A DNA stretch of 64,000 nucleotides, from assembly GCA_036785705.1 (NCBI GenBank), contig JAWUZG010000004.1, forward strand, positions 8,032,501-8,096,500, read 5' to 3'. Below, one piece after another: positions 36,101 through 47,306 of this stretch. A program made the position numbers and the translations under genes. The first letter of the stretch is position 1. Each line of letters opens with the position of its first letter. Under the pieces are notes generated by a model. It ran no database searches. It was not told the DNA's origin and saw nothing but the letters and a program-made list of their open reading frames with translations. This DNA is from Acanthornis magna (Eukaryota > Chordata > Aves > Passeriformes > Acanthizidae).

Positions 36101-38522
36101 TTAAAACATTTGCGAAAAGCTTGAGTACATCAAAATCTCAAAAATAAAACTTGATACAATGAAAAGGTACATGTGTCATATTAAAACAATTGGAAATGCA
36201 TCCCAAGAGGACAAAAAAAACCATGAAAGATCAGGGACATATTTCAAAATACATCACTGAAGCAATCAACAATCATTAAAATGAACAACATATCACCATA
36301 GGGAGTCCTAAATTAAAAATGCTTCATACTTCAGAAGTCAGTATAGTTAGTGTTGCCAATGGTACACTTGGGATTATTTTAATATACTATAGGATCTAGC
36401 TGTTTGGTTGATATGCATAGTTACCCCTTTGATCAGTTATCATTTGTAATTTCCGTTTGATTTTTTTATTATTATTATTTTGCAGATAATATTTCCAGTA
36501 ATTTATCATCAGTCCTCTGTTTTAATGGAGGGGATATTATTTATGACATGAAATAGTTTTACCTCTTACAAAGAGAGAGGATTACTTTGTCCTTTTTTTT
36601 TTTTAAGGAAGAAGAGGCAGTTTGCCATATTTCATATTGTCCAATTTCTGTTTAATGGTGACAACATTTACCTAAAGATGCTTACTGGTGGCTACACTTC
36701 AGCTAGCAATAATGCAGAAGAAAACAAGTTTGATTCAGCATTTTACTCTAGGATCTTTGAGTACTAATATATAGAAATATCAGTGCCTTTCAGTCCTGGC
36801 TTTACCTATTTCAAAACAAAAAAATGGTTAGTGGATTGAGGATTTAATCTGTGCCTCTTTTGCAGACACTCTTTCTATTACTTCCTTTCTTTTCTCTTGA
36901 ATAGAAGTTGAGGAAAAAAAGGTAACATTTTCCATTTAATTCCCACCTGATATAATCTTTATGAAGATTCTAGACTGAAATTATGTAGATGTTCAAAAGG
37001 ACAAATATCTACATCATGAATAATAATACATTAAAAAATGATGCAGATACAGACCTTATAATAAAGAGATTGTAGCAAGAGAAAGATACTTTTATAAAAA
37101 AATAGTAAATGAAACCAGAAATATTCTCAAATTTTGTTTCATTGCAGTTATAAATAGTGATGAAGAGCTTTTCAAAACGACTAAATTGCATTTAAAATTA
37201 TGTGATTGAAGGGAAATAGTTGACATTTATTGTAAGATCTAAGATTTAGATAATCCAACCTATACTTGTTCAAGTCATCAGTGATATGTTGGTGTTGGGC
37301 CAGAAAGTTCTAACACTCCATTTGCTGTTATTGTGCCATTACAATTTACAGAAGAAATTTGGAGTTGGAAGTAATTTCTGCTTGTGTTTCTGTTTTGATA
37401 TTATGAAGTGCATTCCAAGAACAGGACTGATAGTACGAAAAGAAACGCTTAATGCTGGCCTCTAATGCAAAGAGCAACAATGATCTCTAGTGGCAGAAAA
37501 TTATATTTCAAGCTTAGTGATAATAAAAATAAGGTGCTCTGCATCCTCATTTAATTTAGGTTGAGTGTGGTGATTGTGAAGAAGTTTGGTTTTTTTTTAA
37601 AAAGCATACAAATGGCAGAAGATAATGAAACTTAATTCCACTTGTTCAGTACTTCTCTCTATATGTATTCAAGTTTGAAAATCTAGCAATCCCTTTGATA
37701 ATAACCCAGTTTTACACATGCAACTGTCTGCTAAATTTTTTCCCCGAACTCTTTCAGATATATTAGTTTCATAACTACTTTAAGCTGTGGCCTAAAAAAA
37801 ATCTCTGAGTTACTGTTGATATAACAGAAAACAACAAAATGTTAAATTCGCTCTTCCTTGTACACAGAGTAGCTTTATAACATCTTTATATATTTCTAAT
37901 ATATTTTCCATCAAAAATTTAAGGTTTTGACCACCTCTGCCAGCAGCATTGTGTTATCTAGGAACACATTATTAGTAGTATGATTAGGAATTCTCTTAAA
38001 ATTTTTGTATGTAAAGGGGACTCAGGACTACAAGATACTAGGTTTTCCATTAGTTTAGAAGGAAGAAAAAGAAAAAAAACATCAAAAATCAAAACTCTAT
38101 TCTTTCCGTATGCTGTCCTCATTCTGTGATAACTATTCTATATTAAAAATATTAGGCCAATGGTGTTGCTTGAACCTCCACAGTTGCTTTCATTCTGAAA
38201 ATGTTTTAATCTCTCATTCTTCAGAGATGTGGCAAAGAGATGCAAGACAAAGCAAAGCAAAGCAAGGCTGCATTCATACGTAGGTGAAAGGAAGAATCTC
38301 AATTATTTATCTTAATGAAAATTATTTACATAGACTCTGTGGCCATTAGATGTCTGGTCAAAAGTTCCATGAAGCCACAGAAACATGTGGCCCCTTGGTA
38401 TCCAGAATATTATTTTTACTATTTTCCTTGGGTCACCTTAATTATTTGGGATGACCATATATTTTAGATGCATAACATCAGAGCAGGGCCCAACAAAAAA
38501 TGTACTGACAACCTTTCAAATT
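33181..38522. other. long AT-rich non-coding stretch
   Basis: More than 5 kb without a recognised transposon. It contains T runs (33741-33751, 35301-35315, 36594-36604) and a short (CAAAG)n run at 38247-38267. No exon was recognised; the largest frames (117 codons, minus 35167-35520) look random. Confidence 0.5.
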
Positions 38523-39310
38523 GGCACAGAATCATAAAATGGTTTGGACTAGAAGAGACCTACAAAATGGAGAGGAGCAGAGGGGCAGAATTTCCTCCAC
38601 GGCCCTTTTGCCCACAGTGATTTGGATGCAGCCCAGGACACATTTGGCTTTCTGGGCTGTGAGTGCTCATGGCTGGGTCATGTCCAGCCTCTCATCACCA
38701 GCACCCTCAAGTCTCAACAGGGCTGCTCCTGATCTGTTCATCCCCCAGCCTGTGTTGATACCAGGGGCTGTCCAAATGCAGGTGCAGCACCCTGCACTTG
38801 GCCTCATGAGATTCCCAGGGGCCCACTCCTTGAGCTTGTCTAGGTCCCTGTGGATGGCATCTCATCCTTCAGGTATGTCAACCGCACACTCAGTTTCGTG
38901 TCATCTGCAAATTTCTGGACTATTGACCACTTTTATCTGGATGCAACAGTCCAACCGATTCCTTATTCACCTAACAGTCCATGCACTGAATCCATCTCTC
39001 TCTAATAAAAGAGAAAGATGGTGTGGGGGACCACGTCAAAGGCTTTAGAGCAGTCCAGATCAATGACATCTGTAGCCTTTTCCTTGTCCACTGATGCAGT
39101 CGCTCCATCATAGAAGGCCACTGGGTTGGTCAAGGTAGAGTTGCAAGACTGGCCCTTGGTGAAGCCATGATGGTTGTCCCAAATTTCCTCCTTGTTCTCC
39201 ATGTGCCTTAACAGAGCTTCTAGAAGGGTCCATTTCATGATCTTCCCACAGAAGTGAGACTGACAGGTCAGTAGTTCCCAGGGTCCTCCTTTCCACTCTT
39301 TTGAAAGACA
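38523..39310 (-). mobile_element. CR1 LINE, 5'-truncated, with internal deletions
   Basis: The inverted 3' end is at 38523-38565 (CACAGAATCATAAAATGG, TTTGGACTAGAAGAGACC). The sequence then jumps straight to reverse transcriptase-proximal sequence (GATTTGGATGCAGCCCAGGA, GAGATTCCCAGGGGCCCACT). On the minus strand the catalytic box reads FADDTKL (38892-38912), and the upstream fingers/palm part at 39010-39240 contains the words GFTKGQ and [11 protein letters not shown]. Missing pieces are most of the 3' untranslated region and about 115-120 bp just upstream of FADD, by comparison with the plus-strand copy at 53.7 kb. The endonuclease domain is absent. It is a dead copy, and the plus-strand 175-codon frame over it is antisense noise. 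Confidence 0.93.
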
Positions 39311-39476
39311 GGTAAAGAAGAGTAAGATATTCTCTTTTATACCAGTACATCTATGTAGTGCTGGTATTTATCCCAGATGTATGATGGAAACCTTGACTTC
39401 TATCAGGAGCAGAGCATTCAGCTTTCTTATTCTACTTTAATTTTCCTCTTTCCACATGCTTTTTTACTTGGCTCAC

Positions 39477-39547
39477 TTTTTCTTTTGTTTTGTTTTTTGT
39501 TTGTTTTTTTGTTTGATTTTTTGGGTTTTTTTGTTGGGTTGGGGCTT
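39477..39547. repeat. T/G-rich low-complexity tract
   Basis: TTTTG/TTTG units give way to TTTTTGGG-type sequence. It is the strand-reverse equivalent of the A/C-rich tracts at 8.1 and 56.6 kb. It lies about 170 bp beyond the 5'-truncated end of the CR1 at 38.5-39.3 kb. Confidence 0.85.
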
Positions 39548-40145
39548 TTGCATGACAGATTATTACTATGTTTCAAGGAACTTATAGTACCAAAAAGATG
39601 CTGTTGTTTGTTCCTCTGTCTTTAAGAACAAGGAACTCAGGGTTCTAAAACACATGTGTGGTGAAACATATTCTTTAAACACATCAAATGAAATCCCAAA
39701 TCCTAAGATAGGTGTTAGGAATGTGTACAGTGAGAAAGCACCAAGTTTTATAATGGATCCAAAGCAGTTGATAATATGAACACTGCTTCCTAATGACTGC
39801 TTGGAGTTAGTCAGTGGGAAAACACTGAGAGTCAAAAAATCATCACTTACATTTTCAAGCTGAGATGTTTTTCCTGTTTTGTGATATGATGTTGTTCTGT
39901 AAAAACCTAGAACCTTTCTCCAAAAGCAGACAACCCTGCTTTACTTTATGCCCCCTCCTCATATAGAAGAGAAACTGCCTTCTTGCCAAGACAGTAAAGA
40001 TTATTCAAGCTAAAGTGCTGTAACCTAAGCAGTATTAATACTCTATTTCCTTTTTCCATGTAAGATTTTCAAAGTGCAAGCTATGCTAGAGAGAGTTTTA
40101 CCTCCTACCTTTTAAAAATTCTAGTAGTTTGTCATCTTCTGAGTC

Positions 40146-40146
<1 letters not shown>

Positions 40147-40188
<42 letters not shown>

Positions 40189-40189
40189 A
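40147..40189. repeat. tetranucleotide microsatellite (GAAA)10
   Basis: Ten perfect GAAA units at 40147-40186 with a partial unit after them. All purine on the plus strand, and a likely polymorphic locus. Confidence 0.98.
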
Positions 40190-43100
40190 GGAACACTGCT
40201 ATTTTAGCCTCAACAGGTTGTGACACACAGTAACAATGACGTCGTTTTGCTGCAAAAGTTTTTAAAAAAAGTTTTTATCTTGGTTATATTTTCCTTCACT
40301 GTCACTATTGGTAAGAAAAATTTGCACTGTGAATGTTCTACTGGCTGCCTATTTAGATTTGCCTTTATGTGATTTTGACACAAATTCTAGTAACTACTCA
40401 GTATATAAAGTTGTACACAGCGATTGATATTTTCCTGGCTTTCACACTGCATGACCACACAACTTTTGCTACTTTGAAATAGATGAGGAAGCTACAGCTG
40501 GTAAAGCAGCTGTTATCTTTCTTAGAAGTAGTAGTCAAAAGTAGCACATTACTGCAGGGCTTCCAAGATTGCATTATCTCCATATATGTTTGGGGGTACA
40601 ATTCAAGATGTTAATATTTAATTGCTCCTTAGCATACGGCATACTTAGGGCTTAGTTCCTTGGAAGCCTCTTTCTATTCCTTTTATTCCTGTATTAATAC
40701 AACAATAGAGATCACTTGATGTAGTATGATTCGAGGTCCCTGGATATGCACATTTTGGATGTAAAGTAGACTGCTTCAAACAAAGATTGTTTGATCACAC
40801 ATAACTTTTCCTGATTATCCTTTCAGCCAGCTATTTTCATTCAGTGTTTAGCCTGAAGCAGACTCTGGTCTTCATCTACACAACATTTTATACGATGAGA
40901 GCACTTTGCAAAACTTTTGTCAGGATGTTTCATTTTTTTTTAGTCTGTGCACACACAGGTTACACGAAAGGGCAACCAGAGCCGGGCAAAAGAACAGAAA
41001 AGGTGGAAAATACTTCCATTCACTCAAATCACCTGAAGCTTCTTTTCCTTGTTGCAATCCTTCCCTCTAATCACCTCCTGTCATTGGAGTAGCAGGAAGA
41101 TTCTTCTCTCACAGTAAAGATCTTCTTTTCCTTCTTAGAGTTTCTCTCCACTCCAGAATCATCATTTCAGACCCAGTAAACTCCTCTCAGCCTTTCTCAT
41201 CCACCACCTGTTCCGTCACCGCTTCCTACATCACTGCAGAGCCTGGAGCTGGCTCTTCTAACAGCGTTTTGACTACAACAATTTTACAGAAACGTTGTCA
41301 TTCTTTCTAGTATAATTGCTGATCAGAGCTGGTTGTGCAGGCTTTATGCACATGTGTGCATGTATTTAATTATACATATTAGTCTAGTATTGCTTAGATC
41401 CCAAAAGAAAAATATTTGGACATGGGCAGCATACTACCATCTGGGATAACAACATGGAATGTATGACAGCCGTTTCCCACTGGAAGACAGTCTAAAGGCC
41501 TAAAGGGTTGTTAATACTTCAATTACACTTTTTTCCTAATATAAACAAAAAGTCAAAATTTAAAAGATGTTATTCCCTTTACCATGCAGAATTCTAGAGC
41601 TACAAATCTCAGTTTGTTACATCCAAGAAAAGGCCTTCAGGTGTTGCGGATCAGGCTCAGAGGAGGAATGCTCTGTCTCAGAGTGCTTTCCAAGTTATTT
41701 ATTTGCATGAGCCATAAGATTGGGAATTCGATGCGCTTGATTTCATATGGACTGATAAAAGTCACTTGTAATAATCCAGCTAGAGCTCAAATCTGGCATC
41801 AGGGTATCGGTCACTCTCAAGAAATTTGTTGACTTGTTCAGTAATTGTTCATGGTCAAATGATTTAGATTCCCAGTTAATTTGTACAATGTTGAACCCCC
41901 TTAATTAAATATATTATAATCAATTGTCCATGCTATGTAGACATGGATTCTCTCTTTCACTCCATTTTCAGGTTAAGTAACTAGTTGCTCATGGAAATAA
42001 AATTGGGTGGAGATTTAGTGATAACTCACTGCAAAGGTAGCTCTCTAAGGAGAATATGAAAAATATTGCTCCATATTTGGTTATCTTCACTGTAAGTTTT
42101 TCAACATTACCTAAAAGGAGTTGTGTCTTTAGATCCTCTCTCTGTTATCACAAGGTATATAAAATATATAGTTTGAAATGTCTTGGTGGTAGGGTATGAT
42201 GCCATCTTCCCAGCTGCTTCAGATACTCCAGGTAGTCCTTCAGAGCTTCACAGATTTTCATCTGAAAAAAATCAAGATAAGTGAAAATAATAATTATGTT
42301 TTCAGTCTACAAGTGCGCCACAAGATGCCTCCCTGTTCAAGTGATCTGAAACTCCAGAGCCTCACTCAGTCATTCTGCATCATGTTCATTTCTTAAGGAG
42401 AAATGCTGCAACCAAAAGTATTTGCTAACAAAAATATGAGAAGATCCAGGTCTCTGGTACTTTGCTGAGAACCACAAAATCTTAAGGTCTCCCTATAGAT
42501 TTTAGAGGCACAACTAAGGAAGTGAAGCATCACCAGTAATTTTGTGTACTTAGGGATTAAGGTTGCAGCCTGAAGAGACCCATTGCTTTCTGTTGACTGT
42601 GTAATGACACAACTGGAATCTAAAGACTCAGTTAAGATTTGCATCTTTGCTCACATTTCATGGTAAGAGTTAACCATTAGGAATAGGATTCACACAAATC
42701 AGCAGGCAAAGCAATGCATTGCATAAGAGTAGGGTAAGAGCTATTATTTAATGTCAGCCATGAGCTGTCGATGGGAAAGGCACTTAACTGTGTCAATCAT
42801 TTCTCACAAAATGCACCTGCAAGATCCAAATTAAAATCTTCTTACTTCTGAGGAAGGGATTTAAAGACATATCTCCTAAGCTGCTCCATTATTGCACTCT
42901 ATTTCAAGGTACTGTTCTCATAATCTTACTGAAAGCCATTCCCCTCTATAAATCATAATAATTGGGTCGGAGAGACAGGAGAATGGTTCAACATGGGTTT
43001 GTGCTTTGATGTATACTTGGTTATTTTGCAAAATAACAGAGACCTGAATAGGACAGAGTGCACAGAGCATACTCTGGATGTCTTTACATCACAGGCATGT

Positions 43101-44386
43101 TCTGAGAATTGCCAGTCCCTGTAAATAAACACATTGAGAAAAACATGAAACATATTTTAATTGTACAAATATAAAAACCAAACAGTAATTATAAATTTGA
43201 TAATTCACAGGAGGTCAGCAGAAATATAGATAATTAGTAATTAAGGCATACACAGAATTAAGCAACTTTGAGAGAAGGGGTTGTGAGCTCTGTCTGTTGC
43301 CTTGTATTAAACTCCTAAGGAATTTATCACCTAGGTAAAAATGCTAAAATTACTCACTGTATCTCAGCTTAGTTTTATGAAATGCAATAAAGTTTGCAAT
43401 ATCAAAGCAATATTAAAAGAGGAAAATTTATACATTAGATGCAATAAAATCTGATCACTGCACATTAACAACTGTCCCACAATTATGATTTTTTACTTTC
43501 TCTTGTTATTTAAGTTTATTTTTATGTGATGAGACAACAACTCTTCATGTTCTGAAATATTCTGAAAAGCAGAGATATTATAGCAATATGATCTTATGGA
43601 AATCTTTTTCACCCATATAAAAGACAAAAAAACTTTCAAAATAAATATTGTAGAAAGCAGCTATTTAGAATGACAGTTATTTCATATACCTTGTTTGACT
43701 AGGAAATAAAGAATAGTATTGTTAATTTTGGCATTTTACTAAAATGGATAACCAGTATGTCCTTACATAAGGAGTATGTAACTTAAATATGTTTCAGTAA
43801 ATGAAACTTTATGCAACTTGTAATGTTCTTAACACAACACTTAATACAACTTGTAATATTCCTAGCAAATCAATGAATCACTTTTTCATTGATTCCTCTA
43901 AATCTCAAAAATACATAATCATATTTGAAAAAGTAAAAAATTACAATCCTCTGGTATTTTCTCTGGCTTTGGGAAAGGCCTCTTTAAAAATAAGAGATAT
44001 ATAAGTGAAGAAGCATGCAATTTTAGGAATTACTATTCTCAAAAGCCATTAGATGCGCAGGTGTTTTGTGTGATATATGTGATAACAGGTGAAAAACAAA
44101 ATAAAAATATTCGGAAACAGATGCTATATCTCAATAGGAAAGAAACATAACAGAAAGCATAAATAAAAGAGAAACATGCTCTAGCTGGATTTCTAATCTA
44201 TGAATGCTGCTTAAAGTTGGGCATATGGATTGGACATTTAGATTGGCTCCGCTACCAAAATGAAATTTCTTAGGCAACATCAGAAGTGATGTGCTTTAAA
44301 TGATAAAATTGTCTCTCATCTGCTCATAAGTATTTCATTTTTTCATGCTTCAAGGATATAATTCTAATATGGTATTTATAAGTATT

Positions 44387-45636
44387 TGTGGTGGTTTTGC
44401 TTGGCCCAGTTTTTGCAAGTGAGTGGGGTGGGGTACAAAGATGGCTCCTTTGTGTCCTGTGTGAAGGTTCTGGAAGTTTTTCACCATGTCCAGCAGAGCC
44501 AATCTCTGATGGCTCTGAAGATGATGGACATGCTGCTGGCCAAACCTGGGCCAATTAGAGATGTTAGTTACGCCTCTGTGAAAACACGCTTAAGAAGAAA
44601 TCAAAACAATGTGAGCATGCACTTCTTTTTAGCCAGAGGAGGAGAAGGAGATGGTGAAAATATGTGAGGGAAAACAACATGGAGGCTCCAAGGTCAGTGG
44701 AGAAGGTGGGGGAGGTGCCCGAGCTGAAAACCCTCTGCCAGCCGTGGTGCAGACCATGGGGGAGCAGGTGGCCCCCTGCAGCCCATGGAGCCCAGGGGGT
44801 GCAGAGAACCCGCCACAGCCTGTGGGGAGGTGCCCACGCCAGAGGAGCAGGTGGAGACCTGCAGGAAGCTGTGATCCAGTGGAGTCCCAGAGACTGAGAG
44901 TTGCAAAAGCCTTGCAGGAGAGAGAAAGACCTTGCTCCCGGGATGGAAACAGCCTGGCCTTGGCTTGGAAGTCTGCAACTCATGGACAAGAACTCATGCT
45001 GCAGCAAATTCGAGGGGAGAATGCTGCTCGTGAGATTGGACCCACGCCAAAGAAGTTCGCAGAGTATTGTCTTTCGTGGGAGGGACCCCATGGCTAAGTA
45101 GAGGACTCTTCTCCCTAATGACCTGACCAAAGAAAACCCCCATACCCTGCCCCTGCCCTGGAGCTGTTGGTTGGAAGGAGGGAGGGAGTGAGCTGAGAAA
45201 TGGTGTCTTAATAGGGAGAGGGGTGAGGAGTGAAACAGTCTTTGTAGCAGAAGAATTGTGTTGATGGACTGACTAAGAGAAAAAACCCCATACGCTGCCC
45301 CTGCCCCGGAACTGTTGGTTGGAAGGAGGGAGGGGGGTGAGCAGAGAAATGGTGCCTTAGGAGGGAAGGGGAGTGAGTGAAGAAACTGTGTCTTAAGAGC
45401 TTATTTTTACCTCTAATTTATCCTCCAACTCTGTTAGGTTAATAAATATCTTTGCAACTTTAAGTTACTTCCTGCTTTTGTCGTATTTCTGTGCATTCTC
45501 CCAGCAGTGACTTATTTCAACTCATGAGTCCATTGTGTTAGTTTTTTTCCCTCTCCTCTGCACAGCTGCAGCAGGAGAGAGTAGAGAGAGCAGACGTTGT
45601 AGGTGCCTGGCATTTGGCCAGGGTCAAACCTCGACA
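44387..45636 (+). mobile_element. ERVL-like solo LTR, about 1.25 kb
   Basis: Starts TGTGGTGGTTTTGCTTGGC and ends GGGTCAAACCTCGACA (TG...CA). Flanks GTATT (44382-44386) and ATATT (45637-45641) match at four of five bases, as for a 5-bp duplication. Family words include CATGTCCAGCAGAGCCAATC, GACATGCTGCTGGCC and GTGAAAATATGTGAGGG; a polyadenylation signal AATAAA lies at 45441-45446. Sense frames: 44386-44667 (93 codons) and 44651-45097 (148 codons), in different frames, both with homology to the LTR at 47.3 kb. An internal tandem duplication of about 147 bp is listed separately. No gag/pol/env adjoins it, so it is a solo LTR. A TTAAGAAGAAA patch at 44589-44599 occupies the usual TATA position of the family. 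Confidence 0.87.
45118..45405 (+). repeat. tandem duplication inside LTR, period about 147 bp
   Basis: Copy A (from ATGACCTGACCAAAG, 45118) and copy B (from ATGGACTGACTAAGAG, 45264) share the block CATAC(C/G)CTGCCCCTGCCC, then the G(C/A)(G/A)CTGTTGGTTGG-type word, a GGAAGGAGGGAGG run, GAGAAATGGTG(T/C)CTTA and AAACTGTGTC-like ends. Many substitutions and small indels separate them. It makes this LTR longer than its relatives. Confidence 0.85.
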
Positions 45637-46702
45637 ATATTATATATATGTCTTCTAAAACTTATACCATCTTTAAGTATCCATTTTTCAAAAGTGTTGA
45701 GTATATAAATTTTTACTGAAGAATTTTCCTGTGTTGTCTGCCCTGCCTTTTATTTGTCTTCTGAAAGAGGATATCTGAAAGATGAAACTAGGTTGATTGT
45801 TCATGTCAAGCTGATATCTATATAGGAAAACATCAATTCAGCATTTACAGCATAGACAGTGGAAGGTCTCCCATATGATAATATGTAAATATAATAGAGG
45901 GCAAGTGAGTTTATCATTATGTTCACCATGGAATTTGGGTTCTGGACTTATCTACTGAAAAGGTATACAGTGGTGATAATTAGAAGCAATCACTTCAGTT
46001 GCAATTCAGTCTGGGTTTTTGTCTACTCAGAATTGCACAGAGATGTCTCTACCTGAAATAGCCATCAGCAAAGAAAAGCAAAAACTAATTGCTAGATCCT
46101 CAAAAGGGCACAAAGATGAGAATTAGTGTAGACAAAAAGAAACAGATTCCTATTAATACCTGTGACCTATTTCATAATCAGTTTTTATCCTGACACCCGC
46201 TAATGATATTTTTGTCGGGAAACTATTTTCCTTAGTTTAAACTTTGCAGTTCCAGTGTAGTGCAAATCACTGTCCCTGTGGAAAGAAATTTCACTGAAAA
46301 TCAGAAAAATCCTTTGTGGCATAGGAAATCAAATCCCACTGTCTCGGGAAGCAGGCACAAAATGTTTATGAGTAGGTTTTGACTGTGCAGGAACTCCTAT
46401 CTTACACTAGCTCAGAAAGCATAAACATTCTGCTGAGAGGATAACAAAAATTCTTAAGAACTTTGTAGAAAGTTACAAGCAGTGAGAGTTATAAAGATAC
46501 AGAAAGCAACATGCTGTCAGGTAAGACTATGGTTGGGACGACATAATAAGAAATTTTGGGAAATATGGAAGAACATTATTGTGGAACTTCCACTCTTTGG
46601 ATTGTGAATACTATCATAACACACGAAACCTAATGAGTACAGGTAGAAGAGTAGTTCCTGTAATTAAGCCAACAGAAAATATTTCAATCATGTTCATCAT
46701 CA
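45637..46702. other. non-coding DNA between two LTRs
   Basis: AT-rich with no retroviral coding sequence and no primer-binding site recognised, so the neighbouring LTRs are not the two ends of one provirus. Confidence 0.6.
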
Positions 46703-46812
46703 AGTTGTAGAATGGTTTGGGTTGGAAGGATCTTAAAGATCACCTAGTTCAAACTTCTCTGCCATGAGCAGGCACACCTTCAAATATACCACGTTGCTTA
46801 AAGCCCCATCCA
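46703..46812 (-). mobile_element. CR1 LINE 3' terminal fragment, about 110 bp
   Basis: GTAGAATGGTTTGGGTTGG, AGGATCTTAAAGATCACC, CTCTGCCATGAGCAGGCACA and TTGCTTAAAGCCCCATCC are the inverted CR1 3' end. Truncated after the AGCCCCATCC word. Confidence 0.9.
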
Positions 46813-47306
46813 AGTGTGAACACAATATACAAAACCCAGTCTTCTAAATATTTTTGATGTCGTGTACAGCACAGGAATATGGATATGTAATTCCAATAAA
46901 ACCGTTGTGAAATTGGACACTAACATATTAGTGTTATTTTGTTGCATTTTGATTATTAAGAAAGAAATTCACACATAAACAGAAATAATTCATGCTGTTT
47001 AAAAAAAGCTGGAATATTAAATATTCCATTACCACAATCAATAATATGAAATAAACAGATTTAAAATCACAAAGTCAGCCTACCATCAAAACCAGAAAAG
47101 CACAGGAAATCAAATAAAATCAATCACCTCATAGCCTTGATTTATGCGTTCTTGCTGACTCTTTGTTACCACACTTTGCCTGAATATACACGAATACAAG
47201 AAACCAACTGCCGTAAATCCAGTGCTACTCAGGGATGCAAAAAAGGTTGGTTTTAGTCAACATGATTTGCCTGCTATGTAGTTAGGTCCCTGAAAAACAA
47301 ACTGAC
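46813..47306. other. non-coding DNA with no recognised feature
   Basis: AT-rich, with no repeat or coding segment recognised. It ends at the LTR boundary. Confidence 0.5.

Larger units (their letters stand above)
39311..44386. other. AT-rich non-coding DNA with two simple repeats
   Basis: Apart from the T/G tract at 39.5 kb and (GAAA)10 at 40.15 kb, nothing is recognised. Frames reach at most 89 codons. The 40.95-41.28 kb part is somewhat GC-richer but has no readable domain. Confidence 0.5.

Noticed and set aside
38521..39048. 175-codon forward open frame
   Set aside because: Antisense reading of the minus-strand CR1 copy, of a kind often seen over CR1.
44564..45130. 188-codon minus-strand open frame
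   Set aside because: Antisense to the plus-strand LTR at 44.4 kb, with no homologous frame conserved in the other LTR copies that I could see.
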